Origin: Kordia sp050633145
GTDB taxonomy: Bacteria > Bacteroidota > Bacteroidia > Flavobacteriales > Flavobacteriaceae
NCBI RefSeq assembly: GCF_050633145.1
Contig: NZ_JBOEFY010000072.1
Location: 8,460 to 72,459, forward strand
Length of the DNA stretch: 64,000 bases
Reading direction: 5' to 3'
The translations under genes were made by a program, and so were the position numbers. Shown in pieces: positions 1 to 12,775 of this stretch. The notes under the pieces were generated by a model, which did no database searches, had not been told where the DNA came from, and saw only the letters and a list, made by a program, of their open reading frames with translations. Position 1 is the stretch's first letter, and each line of letters opens with the position of its first letter.

Positions 1-3000
1 AGTTTAAATATAAGAAATGGTAATAATACTGCAATAACATCGTTTGACGTAAGTTTTAATGGTAGTTTAACTTGTATTCAGGTAGATGATGTTACATACA
101 GTACCGAAAACTGGACGAATATTGATGCCACGGCAAATTTTACGTCAACAGATTACTGTCGCTATACAAGCATCGTTGATCCTAACTTTGAAGCTTCTTT
201 AGGAAACTTAGGTTACGACGATATTTCGAGTGACGGACAAGTACCAACTGCCTTAATTGAAGAGGTAACTTCACTAGATATATCTTCATTAAACATAAGT
301 GATATTACAGGAATTCAAGATTTTACAGGACTACAAACATTAGATATTTCCAGCACAAATATTATCAATCTTGATTTGAGTGGAATGCCGAATTTGGAAA
401 CGTTAAATATGGCGTCTACTGCATCACTTACTACATTAGATGTTTCTGATGCTACTGCTTTACAAACCATTACTGCTTCAGATTCAAATGTATCTACAAT
501 CGATTTAACCAATGCAACTGCACTGGAAGAAGCATTCCTATTCAGAACACAAATTACCACACTTGATATCAGTACCAATACCGCATTAAAACATTTGGAA
601 GCCTATGACAATGCATTATTAACTGGCATCTTAGACTTAACTGCAAATGGAAACCTTGAAATTATCAATGTAAATAATACAGGCTTAAGCACTTTAGATC
701 TTAGAAATGGAAACAATAGTGGCATTACAGCATTTAGTGCTACCTCAAATGCTTCTTTGTTGTGCATTTTAGTAGATGATGTTGCGTATAGCACGACCAA
801 TTGGACGAGTATTGATGCTACTACGAATTTTAGTACTACCTATTGTAGTTATACACAAATTCCCGATCCGAATTTTGAAGCTGCGTTGGAAACTTTAGGT
901 TATGATGATATTTCAGATGATGGACAAGTGCCAACTGTTTTAATAGAAGGTATTTCCTCACTAAATGTTAGTTCTCAAAGTATTAGCGATTTCACAGGAA
1001 TTGAAGATTTTACAGCATTAACATACTTAAATATTGCATTCAATCTAGCAACTACAGTAGACTTGAGTGATAATACACTTTTAGAAGAATTTAGAAGTTT
1101 TCGAGGGGCACTTGAATCAGTGAATATATCTAATTGTGCTAATCTAAGGATTTTAAATATAGACGAAAACGCACTAACAACTCTTGATCTTTCAAATAAT
1201 AGTGCCTTAGAAGAATTGGTGATCAATCGCAATAATATAACAAGTCTTGATGTAACAAATAATATAAATCTAACCAAATTAGAAGCTGCTGGAAATTCTA
1301 TTGGAACCATAAATTTAAGCACGAATACACTTGTAGAAGTACTTTTCTTATCAGATTGTGGACTCACTACTATTGACCTCAACAACAATGTAAATTTGAG
1401 AAATATAATATTATCAAATAACGATATTTCTGCGATCAATCTTTCAAATAATACTGCATTAGAAAACTTTACAATGGAACGAAATCAGCTTATTGCTATT
1501 GATTTCTCTAACAATATATTGATAGAAGATATTGACATTCGAAATAATGATATCACAACGTTGCATCTTCCTGATCTTGATTTTCTAGAAGACATTAATA
1601 TCGAGGAAAACTTTAATTTAAGTTCCTTAACTTTTGGAAATCTTCCTGTATTTCATGAGTTATTTGCCAATGAATGTGCCCTAACAAGTATCGATGTATC
1701 GAATCTTCCCACTTTAGAGCGATTAGATCTTAGACAAAATCAGCTCACAGAATTAGATTTGTCGCAAAATATAGCATTAACTAGAGTATATATAAGTGAT
1801 AACAATTTAAGTTTCTTAACGCTGCAAAATGGAAATAATACGAGTATAACTGATAGTAGATTTAATGCTACAAACAATCCAAATTTAACCTGTATATTGG
1901 TAGATGATGTTGCGTATAGTACTGCCAATTGGACGAGTATTGATGCTACTACGAATTTTAGTGACACCTATTGCCGTTACACGCTAATTCCTGACCCGAA
2001 TTTTGAAGCTGCATTGGAAACTTTAGGCTATGATGATATTTCAGACGACGGACAAGTACCTACAGCATTAATTGAAGTTGTAAATTCGTTGGATGCTTCT
2101 AATGCCAACATTAGTGACTTAACAGGAATTAAAGATTTTACAGCACTACAAGCATTAAATGTTTCTGGGAATACTATTGCTGACTTAGACATTAGTGAAA
2201 TGCCAAACTTACTGTCATTAGAGGCAGTAGCAGCCATTACTTCTTCGTTAGATATATCTAATACACCACTATTAGAAACCGTAAATGTATACGAAAATTC
2301 TATGACCATCATCAATCTTACGGGAGCAACAGCTTTAGAAGAATTGTATATATACAGAACACATATTAGCACTTTAGACTTGAGTGGAAGTAATTTATTA
2401 ACACGATTGATTGCTTTTGAAATGCCAAATCTTACATACATTAATCTTGCAGATGCAGTATTACTGAGAGACTTAGAATTACAAAGAACTCACATGTCAA
2501 GATTGGATTTAACATCTAATATATCTTTAGAATCTCTGAACATTTCTGAAACAGAATTAAGAATTGTAAATCTTCAAAATGGCAATAATACCTCCATCAC
2601 ATCTTTTGATGCTAGAAATAATATGGATTTGGACTGTATTATAGTTGATGATGCAGCCTATAGTACTGCCAACTGGAGTAATATTGACGCGCAAGCTAGT
2701 TTTAATGAAATGCATTGTCGTTATACACAAATTCCAGATGCTAATTTTGAAGCATATTTAGAAAATCTCGGTTATGATGATATTTCTGATGATGGACAAG
2801 TACCAACAGTATTCATAGAGAATATCAATGGTTTGACGATTTCCAATATACCAATTGCTGATTTAACAGGTATTGAAGATTTCACAAACCTTGATAACTT
2901 AAGTTTAATAGGTACAAACCTTACAACGCTAAACTTTAGCGCAAACACAAGACTTGAACGTTTACTATTAACAAATAATACGGGCATTACGAGTTTAGAT

Positions 3001-4113
3001 GTGAGTGGAAATACAGCCTTAGATTTCTTAAGTATCAACGGCAGTAGTCTTACAAGTTTAGACCTCACTAACAATCTTGCACTAAATTATTTATCACTAA
3101 ACAATGTTGATATCACTGCATTAGATCTAAGTATGAATACTGAGCTTGAAAAATTCTTTCTTTCCAATGCGCCAATTTCATCGTTAAATCTGCAAAATGA
3201 AAATAATACGAATATCAATCAATTCTCTATAGGCAATACACCAAACTTAACTTGTGTATTAGTAGATGATGCTGAATACAGTGATATCAATTGGTTTGCT
3301 GTAGATAACACCATTACATTTAATGAAATGTCATGTGCTAGTAACTTTACAGTAGCTATTAAAATCTTTTTACAAGGTGCAGCACTCAATCCAAATAATG
3401 GAGAAGAAAACTTAATGCGAGACGACTTACGCGTAGCTGGTTACATTCCAACGAGAAGTCCGTATGCTGATATGTTATCTTGTGAGAATACAGTATTTAA
3501 CGCTACAGGAAATGACGCCATTGTCGATTGGATTTGGATAGAATTGAGAGAAGCTACAGACAATACCATTGTTTCTTATTCACGTTCTGCCTTATTACAA
3601 CGCGATGGTGACATTGTGGATGTAGATGGTGTTTCTCCATTAAACTTCGCTACAGACGAAAATACATACTATATAGTTGTAAATCATCGCAGTCACTTAG
3701 GGATTATGAGTACTACTCCGATAACATTTGTAGCGACAAATACTATAGACTTCACTACAAGTTCAACTTATGGAAGCAATGCGCAAACCGCTTCAGGCAT
3801 GCCATCTGGTGTTGCGGCGTTATGGGCAGGAAATGCAAACAGCGATATGGTCGTGCAATACTCTGGGACAAGTCCAGACACACCAAATATCTTATCGACA
3901 GTATTAAACGATCCTGGAAACTTCTTGAATTTCCCAACCTATAATGTCATTGGATATTACGCAAATGATATCAATATGGATGGAATGATTCAATACTCAG
4001 GAACCAATCCGGATACGCCGTTCATTCTACAAAATGTACTGGCACATCCTGGAAACTTTCTAAACTTTAGTACCTATCAAATCATAGAACAATTACCACA
4101 AAACCAGCAATAA
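1..4113 (+). CDS. Giant leucine-rich-repeat surface protein (5' end outside window)
   Basis: The frame is open from base 1, so the N-terminus and any signal peptide lie upstream; about 1370 residues are visible. The protein is built from LRR blocks of roughly 160-240 residues with N-x-L-T/S-x-L-D-L-S type repeats. Blocks are joined by a recurring linker with conserved CxxVDD, YSxxNW, CRYTxIPD and NFE...LGYDD...DGQVP motifs; four such linkers are seen. The last ~260 residues form a non-LRR tail that ends in two D-x-N-x-D-type loops each followed by QYSGTxPDTP, resembling dockerin-like calcium loops. No type A Por sorting domain is visible at the end. The tail is nearly the same as that of the next gene, so the two are tandem paralogs. 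Likely a surface or adhesion protein; its ligand is unknown. LRR assignment is firm, function is inference. Confidence 0.85.
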   Translation, partial: SLNIRNGNNTAITSFDVSFNGSLTCIQVDDVTYSTENWTNIDATANFTSTDYCRYTSIVDPNFEASLGNLGYDDISSDGQVPTALIEEVTSLDISSLNISDITGIQDFTGLQTLDISSTNIINLDLSGMPNLETLNMASTASLTTLDVSDATALQTITASDSNVSTIDLTNATALEEAFLFRTQITTLDISTNTALKHLEAYDNALLTGILDLTANGNLEIINVNNTGLSTLDLRNGNNSGITAFSATSNASLLCILVDDVAYSTTNWTSIDATTNFSTTYCSYTQIPDPNFEAALETLGYDDISDDGQVPTVLIEGISSLNVSSQSISDFTGIEDFTALTYLNIAFNLATTVDLSDNTLLEEFRSFRGALESVNISNCANLRILNIDENALTTLDLSNNSALEELVINRNNITSLDVTNNINLTKLEAAGNSIGTINLSTNTLVEVLFLSDCGLTTIDLNNNVNLRNIILSNNDISAINLSNNTALENFTMERNQLIAIDFSNNILIEDIDIRNNDITTLHLPDLDFLEDINIEENFNLSSLTFGNLPVFHELFANECALTSIDVSNLPTLERLDLRQNQLTELDLSQNIALTRVYISDNNLSFLTLQNGNNTSITDSRFNATNNPNLTCILVDDVAYSTANWTSIDATTNFSDTYCRYTLIPDPNFEAALETLGYDDISDDGQVPTALIEVVNSLDASNANISDLTGIKDFTALQALNVSGNTIADLDISEMPNLLSLEAVAAITSSLDISNTPLLETVNVYENSMTIINLTGATALEELYIYRTHISTLDLSGSNLLTRLIAFEMPNLTYINLADAVLLRDLELQRTHMSRLDLTSNISLESLNISETELRIVNLQNGNNTSITSFDARNNMDLDCIIVDDAAYSTANWSNIDAQASFNEMHCRYTQIPDANFEAYLENLGYDDISDDGQVPTVFIENINGLTISNIPIADLTGIEDFTNLDNLSLIGTNLTTLNFSANTRLERLLLTNNTGITSLDVSGNTALDFLSINGSSLTSLDLTNNLALNYLSLNNVDITALDLSMNTELEKFFLSNAPISSLNLQNENNTNINQFSIGNTPNLTCVLVDDAEYSDINWFAVDNTITFNEMSCASNFTVAIKIFLQGAALNPNNGEENLMRDDLRVAGYIPTRSPYADMLSCENTVFNATGNDAIVDWIWIELREATDNTIVSYSRSALLQRDGDIVDVDGVSPLNFATDENTYYIVVNHRSHLGIMSTTPITFVATNTIDFTTSSTYGSNAQTASGMPSGVAALWAGNANSDMVVQYSGTSPDTPNILSTVLNDPGNFLNFPTYNVIGYYANDINMDGMIQYSGTNPDTPFILQNVLAHPGNFLNFSTYQIIEQLPQNQQ

Positions 4114-4424
4114 TTCAAAACAAAAAAGCGCAATAACTATCCTTTGAAAGCAAACAATAGAGGTATTTAATGATACAATATCTCTATTGTTTATTGATAA
4201 GCTAATCAAATTACCAATGCATCTTAAAACCCAAAAAATGCTTCAATCCCTTAAAAAATGGAAGTTTTAACAAGTTGTTAATACTTTGTCAACCTGCTTT
4301 TTTTCCGAACGCATGAAGATTTATAAATATTTGTCAAAAAATATAAGAACACTCCTGAATAGTTTTTAAAAACATTCATGCAACAGTTTTTATAACAATC
4401 ATAATTAAAATAAACTAAAAAACG
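4114..4424. other. Intergenic spacer between the LRR paralogs
   Basis: About 310 bases with no convincing ORF. It holds the hairpin described at 4152-4192 and a long A/T-rich leader ahead of the second LRR gene. I did not find a clean TAnnTTTG promoter box in it. Confidence 0.6.
4152..4192 (+). terminator. Hairpin downstream of first LRR gene
   Basis: An 11-bp perfect stem (AAACAATAGAG at 4152-4162 pairing with CTCTATTGTTT at 4182-4192) with a 19-nt A/T loop sits 39 bases after the stop codon at 4113. The T run after it is weak, so it is a probable rather than certain terminator. Confidence 0.5.
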
Positions 4425-7400
4425 ATGTATAGAAAACTAACAGCTTTACTTCTGTTCTGTAATCTATGGTATAGTTACGGATATACAGAAACTGACAACA
4501 ATGTAGCATGTGCTTCATTCATTCCAATTCCTGATCCTAATTTTGAAATAGCATTATTTAATTTAGGAATTGACGATATGCCAGGCGATGGACAAGTGCC
4601 CATGGGAATGGTTATGATAACGACAGACTTAAACGTGTCCAATCAATTTATCGCTGACTTATCAGGAATTGAGCATTTTGCAGCGCTACAAACCTTAAAT
4701 GTTTCAGGAAATAATTTGACAAATTTGAACCTAAATGGTCTGCCTCAATTGACACATTTGTATGCGAATGACAATATGTTGAACATATTAGACTTAAGTA
4801 ACAATCAATCGTTGCAATACATACAAGCTGATAATAACAATCTTTTCCAGATCAACATTCAGAATCTATCTGCATTGCTAGAAGTTTCTCTAAACAATAA
4901 CAACTTATCAATGCTGGAAATTTTTAACAGCATGAACTTGGAAACACTTCGAGTAACGAATAATATGTTAATGACTTTAGAAGTTTCAGCATTGACAAAT
5001 TTAAAAACCTTAGATGTTAATGAAAACTCACTCCAAAGCATTTCTCTTGAACCGCTCGTGAATTTGGAAAACTTAGTTATTTCTAACAATCAATTGAGCA
5101 CAATTAATCTAGGTTTCAATACTGCATTAATAAATTTTGACGCATCCTCAAATCAATTAACAAGTATTGATTTAACTATGAATACTGCATTAAGTACCAT
5201 TCAGTTAAGCAATAATAACTTGACTTCCGCAAATTTGAGAAATGGTAATAATACCAATATTTCAAGCGTAAATCTAACAAGTAATACTGGGTTAACCTGT
5301 GTATTTGTAGATGATACAGCCTATAGTACAAGCAATTGGACAAGTATTGATACACAAACACTATTTACAAGCACAGAGTATTGTAGATACACTATAATTC
5401 CCGACATCAATTTTGAAACGACATTGGAAGCTTTAGGCTATGATGATATGTCAAGTGATGGACAAGTGCCAACAGCTTTAATTGAAAATGTAACGGCTTT
5501 AAACTTAAGTAGCACAGGAACTGCCAATTTATCAGGAATTCAAGATTTTGCTGCATTAGAAAGTTTTGAGTTGAATGGTGAAACGATTCCAACAGTAGAT
5601 CTAAGTGCAAACACACAATTAAAAACTGTAGAATTTAATGACTCTACAATCAACACCTTTTTAGTAGACAACAATCCATTGTTGGAAACCATAGAGTTTG
5701 ATAGCTCTGATGAACAATCGGTAATTACAAATTTAAATCTATCCAATAGTCCTTCGTTAAGAGAATTAGATGCAAATAGTATTGGTTTAGTCAATCTTAC
5801 CTTACCAAATGACATTCAAAATTTAGAAAAAGTCTTTTTAGAAGGAAACAATTTCGAATCATTAGATCTTTCTGGAGCGACCTCTTTGACTAGGATTTTA
5901 TTAGGAAATAGTACTGATCTTAACTATTTGAACTTAAAAAACGGAAATAATACAAATGTTACATTAATCAATTTACTAAACACTCCTAATTTGACCTGTG
6001 CTTTGGTGGATGATGCAACTTACAGTACGACCAATTGGACTGTGGTTGATAATCAAATTAGTTTCAGCGATACCTATTGTCGTTATACGACTATTCCAGA
6101 TGCCAATTTTGAACTGCGATTAGGAACGTTGGGATATGATGATATTGCTACTGATGGACAAGTACCAACCGCATTGATAGAAAATGCGCAAAGTATTTTA
6201 ATCGCTAATTTGGCAATTACCGACTTAACAGGAATAGAGGATTTTACCGCACTACAAACGTTAGAGGCAGATTTTAATAATCTTACAACAATAGACCTCA
6301 GTAACAATCTTAATTTAACATATCTTAATGTAAATCGTAACGGTTTAACGAACTTAGATTTAACCGCAAATACATCGTTAGTGACGGTTATTGTTACAGA
6401 AAATGAACTCACTGAGTTGGACATCCGCAGTGGTAGCAATACGAATATTTTTGTCTTTAATGCTAGAAACAATCCAAATCTCAACTGCATATTTGTAGAT
6501 GATGCAGCCTACAGTGCTTCCAATTGGACACAAATTGATGCACATACACAATTTTCAGCCACAGGATATTGTCGTTACACTAGCATTCCTGACAGCAATT
6601 TTGAAGCAGCTCTAAACACTTTAGGCTATGATGATATTGCAGGCGACCAACAAGTTCCAACCGCTTTAATTGAAGTAGTGACTTCATTAGATGTAAATAG
6701 CAAATCGATAACTAACATGACTGGTATTCAGGATTTTATTGCTTTAACCGAATTGGAAGCAGCTAACAATCCTTTTTCAACGATTAATGTTAGTACACTC
6801 ACAGATTTGGAAATTTTAAATCTAGATTCATGTCCTATTACCAGTTTAGATGTTTCCAGCAATTTACAATTGAAAAACTTAGATGTTGAAGATGGAGGAA
6901 ACTTGAACAGTTTAGATTTGACTACGAATACACTTTTAGAAGTACTAGATGCCAATGATGCCAGTTTGTCGAGTATTACTTTTGGGAATTTAACAAGTTT
7001 AAAAAACTTATATCTAAACAGTAACCAACTACAATCTTTAGACTTGTCTGCATTGGTGGCCTTGGAAGAAGTTTTTCTCAGAAACAACGCGCTTACATAT
7101 TTGAATGTCAAAAACGGAAATAATACGGCGATATTGAGCGGAAATTTTGATACAACTCAAAATCCTGATTTATCCTGTATCGTAGTAGATGATGTAGCTT
7201 ACAGTACGGCCTATTGGACAGCTATTGAACTAAATACTAGCTTTAGTGATACCTATTGCCGCTATACTGCCATTCCTGATTCGAATTTTGAAGCTGCTTT
7301 AAATGCGTTAGGCTATGATGATATTCCTGATGACGGACAAGTACCAACGACTTTAATAGAAAATGAGTTGGTATTAGATGTTAGAAATGCTTCCATTGCA

Positions 7401-10400
7401 GATTTAACAGGAATTGAAGATTTTACAGCCTTAAGGTCCTTACGATTGACAAACAATTCATTGACAAGTATAGATCTTTCACAAAACCTTAACCTTGATT
7501 TCTTATGGTGTGATAAAAACTCATTAACAAGTCTTGATTTGTCAAACAATACTGGTGTTCGTTTTATTGCTGCCAGCGAAAATGCGATTACTTCTTTTGA
7601 TGCAACTGGACTTAGTGAATTGACTAATTTATCAATTTGGACCAATCAACTTTCAAGTATAAATCTAACTGATGCAGTAGCATTAAGAGAACTTGATTTA
7701 TTTGGTAATTCATTGACTGAATTAGATGTTTCTGAAAATGTTTTATTAAAAGAAATTGGTATTCGAAATAATAGCATATCATCGCTAGATTTAACCAATA
7801 ATCCAGCATTGACAAGTGTCGATGTTAGAGATAATGGTATGACGCATCTGAATGTAAAGAATGGATTTAATACCAATATCACCAACTTTAGAGCGAATTC
7901 TAACAGTAATTTAACCTGCATTCGTGTAGATGATGCAGCCTACAGTACAACCAATTGGACAAACATTGATGCGCAAACAAGTTTCAGTGATACGTATTGT
8001 CGTTATACAGTAATTCCAGATCCTAATTTTGAAGCATATTTAGATAGTTTGGGCTATGATGATAGTACTGCAGATGGACAAGTGCCGACGGCGTTGATTG
8101 AAGTACTTACTTCATTTACGATACTTCCTGGGAATACTATTTCTGACATTACAGGAATTGAAGCTTTTACGGCATTAGAAGAATTGAGAATTAATCAAAA
8201 CAACATTACTTCTGTAAACGTAGATGCCAATACAGCTTTAACATTATTGGAGATAAATAGTAATCCTGTAACGAGTGTTAGCGTCAATAACAATCCTGTA
8301 TTAGATGCTATTCTCATATTAAATACTGAAACTACCATAGCAAGTTTAGACTTAAGCAATAGCCCGTTACTAAGAGATATAGATATTACCAACGCCGGCT
8401 TACAAAGCATCGTATTGCCAGAGTTGCCAAATCTTGAAAAAATCTTTATGCCAAACAATAACTTAACAGCTTCTTTAGATCTTTCTGCATCAACACTGAT
8501 ACAACGTGTTGCACTTCAGGGAAATAATCTTTTAGATTTTAATATGAAGAATGGAAACAATACGAATATTTTATCCATTTTTTTACAAAACAATCCAAAT
8601 CTGACTTGTGTCTTGGTAGATGATGTTAACTATAGTACGACCAATTGGACAGGCATTGATGCGCAAACAAGTTTCAGCGATACCTATTGTCGTTATACAG
8701 CAATTCCTGATGCAAATTTTGAAGCTGCTTTAGAAACCTTAGGCTACGATGATATGTCTAGTGACGGACAAGTACCAACCCTATTAATTGAAGGAATAAC
8801 TTCGCTAGATATACAGAATCAAGCGATTGCTGATTTAACAGGAATTGAAGCTTTTACGGCTTTGACAGATTTACAAGCCAATAATAATCTATTTTCAACC
8901 GTAAATTTACATACCAATAGTGCCTTAGAAATCTTGAATTTATCTAATTGTCCACTAACAGAACTCGACTTAAGCAGTTTAGTAAATCTACTAGAAATTG
9001 ATCTGGTAAATAACAACTTAACAAGTCTGGATCTAAGTAACAACACTGCTTTACTATCTTTAGTTTCTACAGGGAATAGTATTGTATCTTATGATTTACG
9101 AAATAATACTGCCTTAAATGAATTGGTAGTTGTTTCTAACGTAGCAGAATTTATCAATATAAAAAATGGCAATAATACAAACATAAGTGGCCATTCTATT
9201 TATGGAAGTCCATCTTTATGTGTATCTGTAGATGATGTACAATACGCAATAAGTAATTGGAGTAATGTGCAGTCTTCTAGTATTTTCACTGATAGTTATT
9301 GCCGTTATACACAAATTCCAGATGCTAGTTTTGAAGCACAGTTAACCTCACGAGGTTATGATGATATTCCAGATGATGGACAAGTACCAACCTTACTCAT
9401 TGAAAGTATAACTACGCTTGTCTTAAATAATGATAATATATCAGATGTTACAGGAATTGAGGATTTTGCTGCCTTAACTAGGTTATCACTCAAAGAAAAT
9501 GACTTTACAACCATTGACTTATCGCAAAACACACTTTTAGAAAGTATCAATTTTGAAGAATCTGATGTGATAAGTATAAACATCTCTAACAATCTGTTGC
9601 TTAGAAGCATTGATTGCAACCAATCTGATTTAGCAAATATTGATATCAGCAATGTTCCTTTGTTGAAGTATTTAGATGTTAGTGGGACAGAAGTAGCAAA
9701 TTTAGACACAAGTAATACGCCATTATTATCAAATTTAGATGTAAGTGGTACGCTAATTTCAGTGTTGGATGTAAGTAACAATCCGTTACTTACCAGCATA
9801 CGAATAAATGGTACAGATATAGAATCATTAGACCTATCAGTATGTACTAGTTTGATTGAGTTCAGTGCCTTTAATGCTATCAATTTGATGTTTCTAAACA
9901 TGAAAAATGGTAATAATACCAATGTAATCGATTTTGATACACGTAACTGTAACGTATTGGGTTGTGTCTTGGTGGATGATGCTGTGTATAGTACCACCAA
10001 TTGGACACAAATCGAAGCTGTAACTAGCTTTAGCGATACGTATTGCCGTTATACAGCAATTCCTGATGCCATTTTTGAATCAGAACTAGGAGCTTTAACC
10101 TATGATGATATTCCAGATGATGGACAAGTGCCAACGGCTTTAATCGAAAACGTTATTTCCTTAGATGTTGGTGGCGCTGGTATTGCAGATATCACTGGAA
10201 TTGAAGCCTTTGTAAGTCTGGAAGATTTGAATGTTGAATCAAATTCATTTACCAATATTGATGTAAGCAATCTTACAAAACTAAAAGAGCTTAGACTGAG
10301 CAATTGTCCAATAACGAGTATAGATGTCAGTACGAATATTTTATTAGAAGATTTATTCTTAGAAAATGCGGTCAATTTAGGAGTATTAGATCTAAGCACA

Positions 10401-11577
10401 AATACACAATTAATAAATCTTGATGCTACAAATTGTGGAATCACAGCTATCACCTTTACCACACATGATAATTTATTGTCTATTGTTGTTCCGCAAAATG
10501 AATTAACCAATCTAGATGTATCTTCTTTTAGCGCTTTGGCAGGAATTGAAGTAAATGACAATAACCTAAACTTTCTAAATGTAAAAAATGGAAACAACGG
10601 GAATTTAGAAATCATTGATTTCACCAATAACCCAAACCTAACGTGTATTTTGGTAGATGATGCCGCAAACGCGAATGCAAATTGGAGCAGTTTCAAGGAT
10701 GTTACAGCAACTTACAACGATGTTTCATGCACCAACGATTTCTCATTAGATATCAGAGTCTATTTGCAAGGTGCTGCCTTGAATCGGAATGCAGGTGAAC
10801 AAAACCTAATGCGAGACGACCTACGTATGGCGGGATACTTACCAACGACGAGTCCGTATGCAGATGCAATTACCTGTGAAGCTACCGTGTTTGATGTTAC
10901 TGGAGCTAATGCTATTGTCGATTGGATTTGGATAGAATTACGTGATCCTACAAACAACACTATTGTTTCGTATGCACGTTCTGCACTACTACAACGCGAT
11001 GGAGACGTAGTAGAGATTGATGGCGTTTCTACATTAAATTTTTCTAATCTTGAAGACACCTACTATGTAGCTGTAAATCATCGAAGTCATTTGGGAATCA
11101 TGACCGCAAATGCAATAACATTCACTATAGGAGCTACAAATTCTGTAAACTTTGCAAGTTTTGGTGATTCTTCGCTATTTGGAAGCAATGCGCGAACTAC
11201 GTTTGGAATGCCTACAGAAATTTATGGAATGTGGTGTGGAAATGCAAATGGAGATACTGTAATTCAGTACTCAGGAACAAGTCCTGATACGCCAAATATT
11301 CTATCAGAAGTATTGAACGATCCAGGCAACTTTTTAAATTTTCCAACCTACAGCGTTACAGGCTATAATACAAATGATGCCAATATGGATGGTGTTATTC
11401 AATACTCAGGTACCAATCCTGACACACCATTTATTTTACAAAACGTACTGGCGCATCCTGGAAACTTCCTNNNNNNNNNNNNNNNNNNNNNNNNNNNNNN
11501 NNNNNNNNGGAAACTTCCTAAACTTTAGTACCTATCAAATCATAGAACAATTACCAGAAAATCTAATACAACAATAA
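4425..11577 (+). CDS. Giant secreted LRR protein, frame broken only by an assembly gap
   Basis: Starts with MYRKLTALLLFCNLWYSYGY, a signal peptide, then nine copies of the IPDxNFE...LGYDD...DGQVP linker alternating with LRR blocks. It closes with the same ~260-residue tail as its upstream paralog (MRDDLR...GYLPT, HRSHLGI, two QYSGTxPDTP loops). The run of N at 11471-11508 puts the last 22 codons into another frame. The same 11 bases (ggaaacttcct) occur directly before and directly after the N run. Removing 49 bases (38 N plus one 11-base copy) restores one frame of 2367 codons that ends exactly like the paralog (GNFLNFSTYQIIEQLP). I therefore annotate one intact gene ending at 11577. Probable cell-surface adhesin or binding protein; ligand unknown. 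Confidence 0.85.
11471..11508. other. Assembly gap (38 N)
   Basis: Thirty-eight N bases flanked on both sides by the same 11-mer (11460-11470 and 11509-11519). This is the signature of two contigs that overlap but were scaffolded with a placeholder gap, not of a true insertion. Confidence 0.9.
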
Positions 11578-11609
11578 ACCTACAAACAAAAAAGACAAGT
11601 TACATTATT

Positions 11610-12428
11610 ATGAAAACACACAAAATATCAACGTTAGTCCTAATTATCATTGCGTTATTCTCGTACCAAGCAAACGCACAAGATGGATATACTTACACAC
11701 TAATTGACAATGGTTCATACAACTTTACTATTGCAGCTGTTCCGAATACGAGTTCCAATAATTTTGCTACATCCGTACAAAGTTATGGTTTCACCATTAT
11801 CCTACCAGATGGTGTTACTGCAAGCATCACTTCCTCTTTAGGAGGTGCTGCTTCTGCTACCTTTTTTGATGGAGGTGCTGTAGGAGAACCTGCTAACGAT
11901 GGTTATCTAATTACAGAAACCTTAGGAAGTCCAGCATCTTTAACTGCGCCGTCTGCGGGAACAACTTCTAATATTGTGACCATTCAAATCAATGGAGCGC
12001 CAACTTCAGGAGGCATGTATATTTTAGAAAACAATTCTGCCTTAGCAACAACGGTAACACCATTAAAAAGTTTCATGCAAGCTGATATGATTGATAATGG
12101 AATGGCAGAATTTGTCAATGTTGTGGACCCGAATACTGAAGGAGTTTCGGGAATGTCTTCGTTTGACTTTTCTACACTTTCAGTAGAAGAAACAAACGAA
12201 TTAGCTACACTTTCTATCTATCCAAATCCTGTAAAAGATATCATTCGCATTACAAATACAAATGTTGACTTGATCAAAGCAGAAATTCTCAATCTAAATG
12301 GACAATTGGTACTTTCTAAAGAAAACAACTTAAGCACAATGAATGTGAATAGTTTACAAAGTGGGATATATATGTTAAAACTCTATTCTGAAAAGGCAGA
12401 AAAAACGATCAAGTTTATCAAACAGTAA
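11610..12428 (+). CDS. Secreted protein with type IX secretion C-terminal sorting domain
   Basis: 272 residues. The N-terminus is a clear signal peptide (MKTHKIST followed by a hydrophobic stretch, cleavage near QANAQ). The middle ~160 residues are Ser/Thr/Gly-rich and beta-like without a recognised domain. The last ~75 residues are a Por/type A sorting domain: LSIYPNPVKDIIRI, then LNLNGQLVLSKE and a final GIYMLKLYS...KTIKFIKQ. That tail directs export across the outer membrane by the type IX system and is normally removed at the surface. The gene starts 32 bases after the LRR gene on the same strand and may be co-transcribed with it. Passenger function unknown. Confidence 0.85.
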   Translation: MKTHKISTLVLIIIALFSYQANAQDGYTYTLIDNGSYNFTIAAVPNTSSNNFATSVQSYGFTIILPDGVTASITSSLGGAASATFFDGGAVGEPANDGYLITETLGSPASLTAPSAGTTSNIVTIQINGAPTSGGMYILENNSALATTVTPLKSFMQADMIDNGMAEFVNVVDPNTEGVSGMSSFDFSTLSVEETNELATLSIYPNPVKDIIRITNTNVDLIKAEILNLNGQLVLSKENNLSTMNVNSLQSGIYMLKLYSEKAEKTIKFIKQ

Positions 12429-12518
12429 ACAGGAAAATATCTAAAGAAAACTACTTTTTATGAGTGTCTATTTTATATAATGGATATAATTGAGAGTTAG
12501 TTTATTTTAATTATGGTT

Positions 12519-12550
12519 GAAAGATGGGGTAGTTCCCATCTTTCTTTTTT
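12519..12550 (+). terminator. Rho-independent terminator after T9SS protein gene
   Basis: Perfect 10-bp stem GAAAGATGGG (12519-12528) / CCCATCTTTC (12535-12544), 6-nt loop, then a run of T. It ends the transcription unit of the secreted protein gene. Confidence 0.85.
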
Positions 12551-12775
12551 TGATATAATCATTACTCTGCAAAATTTACTTCGCAGTTTGTTTTGGGGAC
12601 TTACAATGATACTATCTATATTAATGAAAATGTAATATTAAAATTCTTATCCTACACTCTAACCTAAAGGACTGTAGTATAAAAGTCTGATTAAGTGATT
12701 GGTAGAAAATATGAAAATTTTAAAAGAGGTACTCTTAACGGTACTGAGGTCTTGGAAATGAAGAGTTGTAAAATG

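Noticed and set aside
1..4113. CRISPR array, because of regularly recurring sequence blocks
   Set aside because: The repeats are hundreds of bases apart, diverged and coding; no short identical repeats with unique spacers occur anywhere in the window.
315..10696. Many minus-strand open frames of 60-214 codons across the LRR genes
   Set aside because: They are mirror frames of the repetitive LRR codons (Leu/Ser/Lys/Val-only composition, same spacing as the repeats) and the plus-strand proteins are clearly real.
11374..11577. A separate short gene after the N run
   Set aside because: Its end is the C-terminus of the LRR protein shifted by the artificial gap; its start is an out-of-frame reading.
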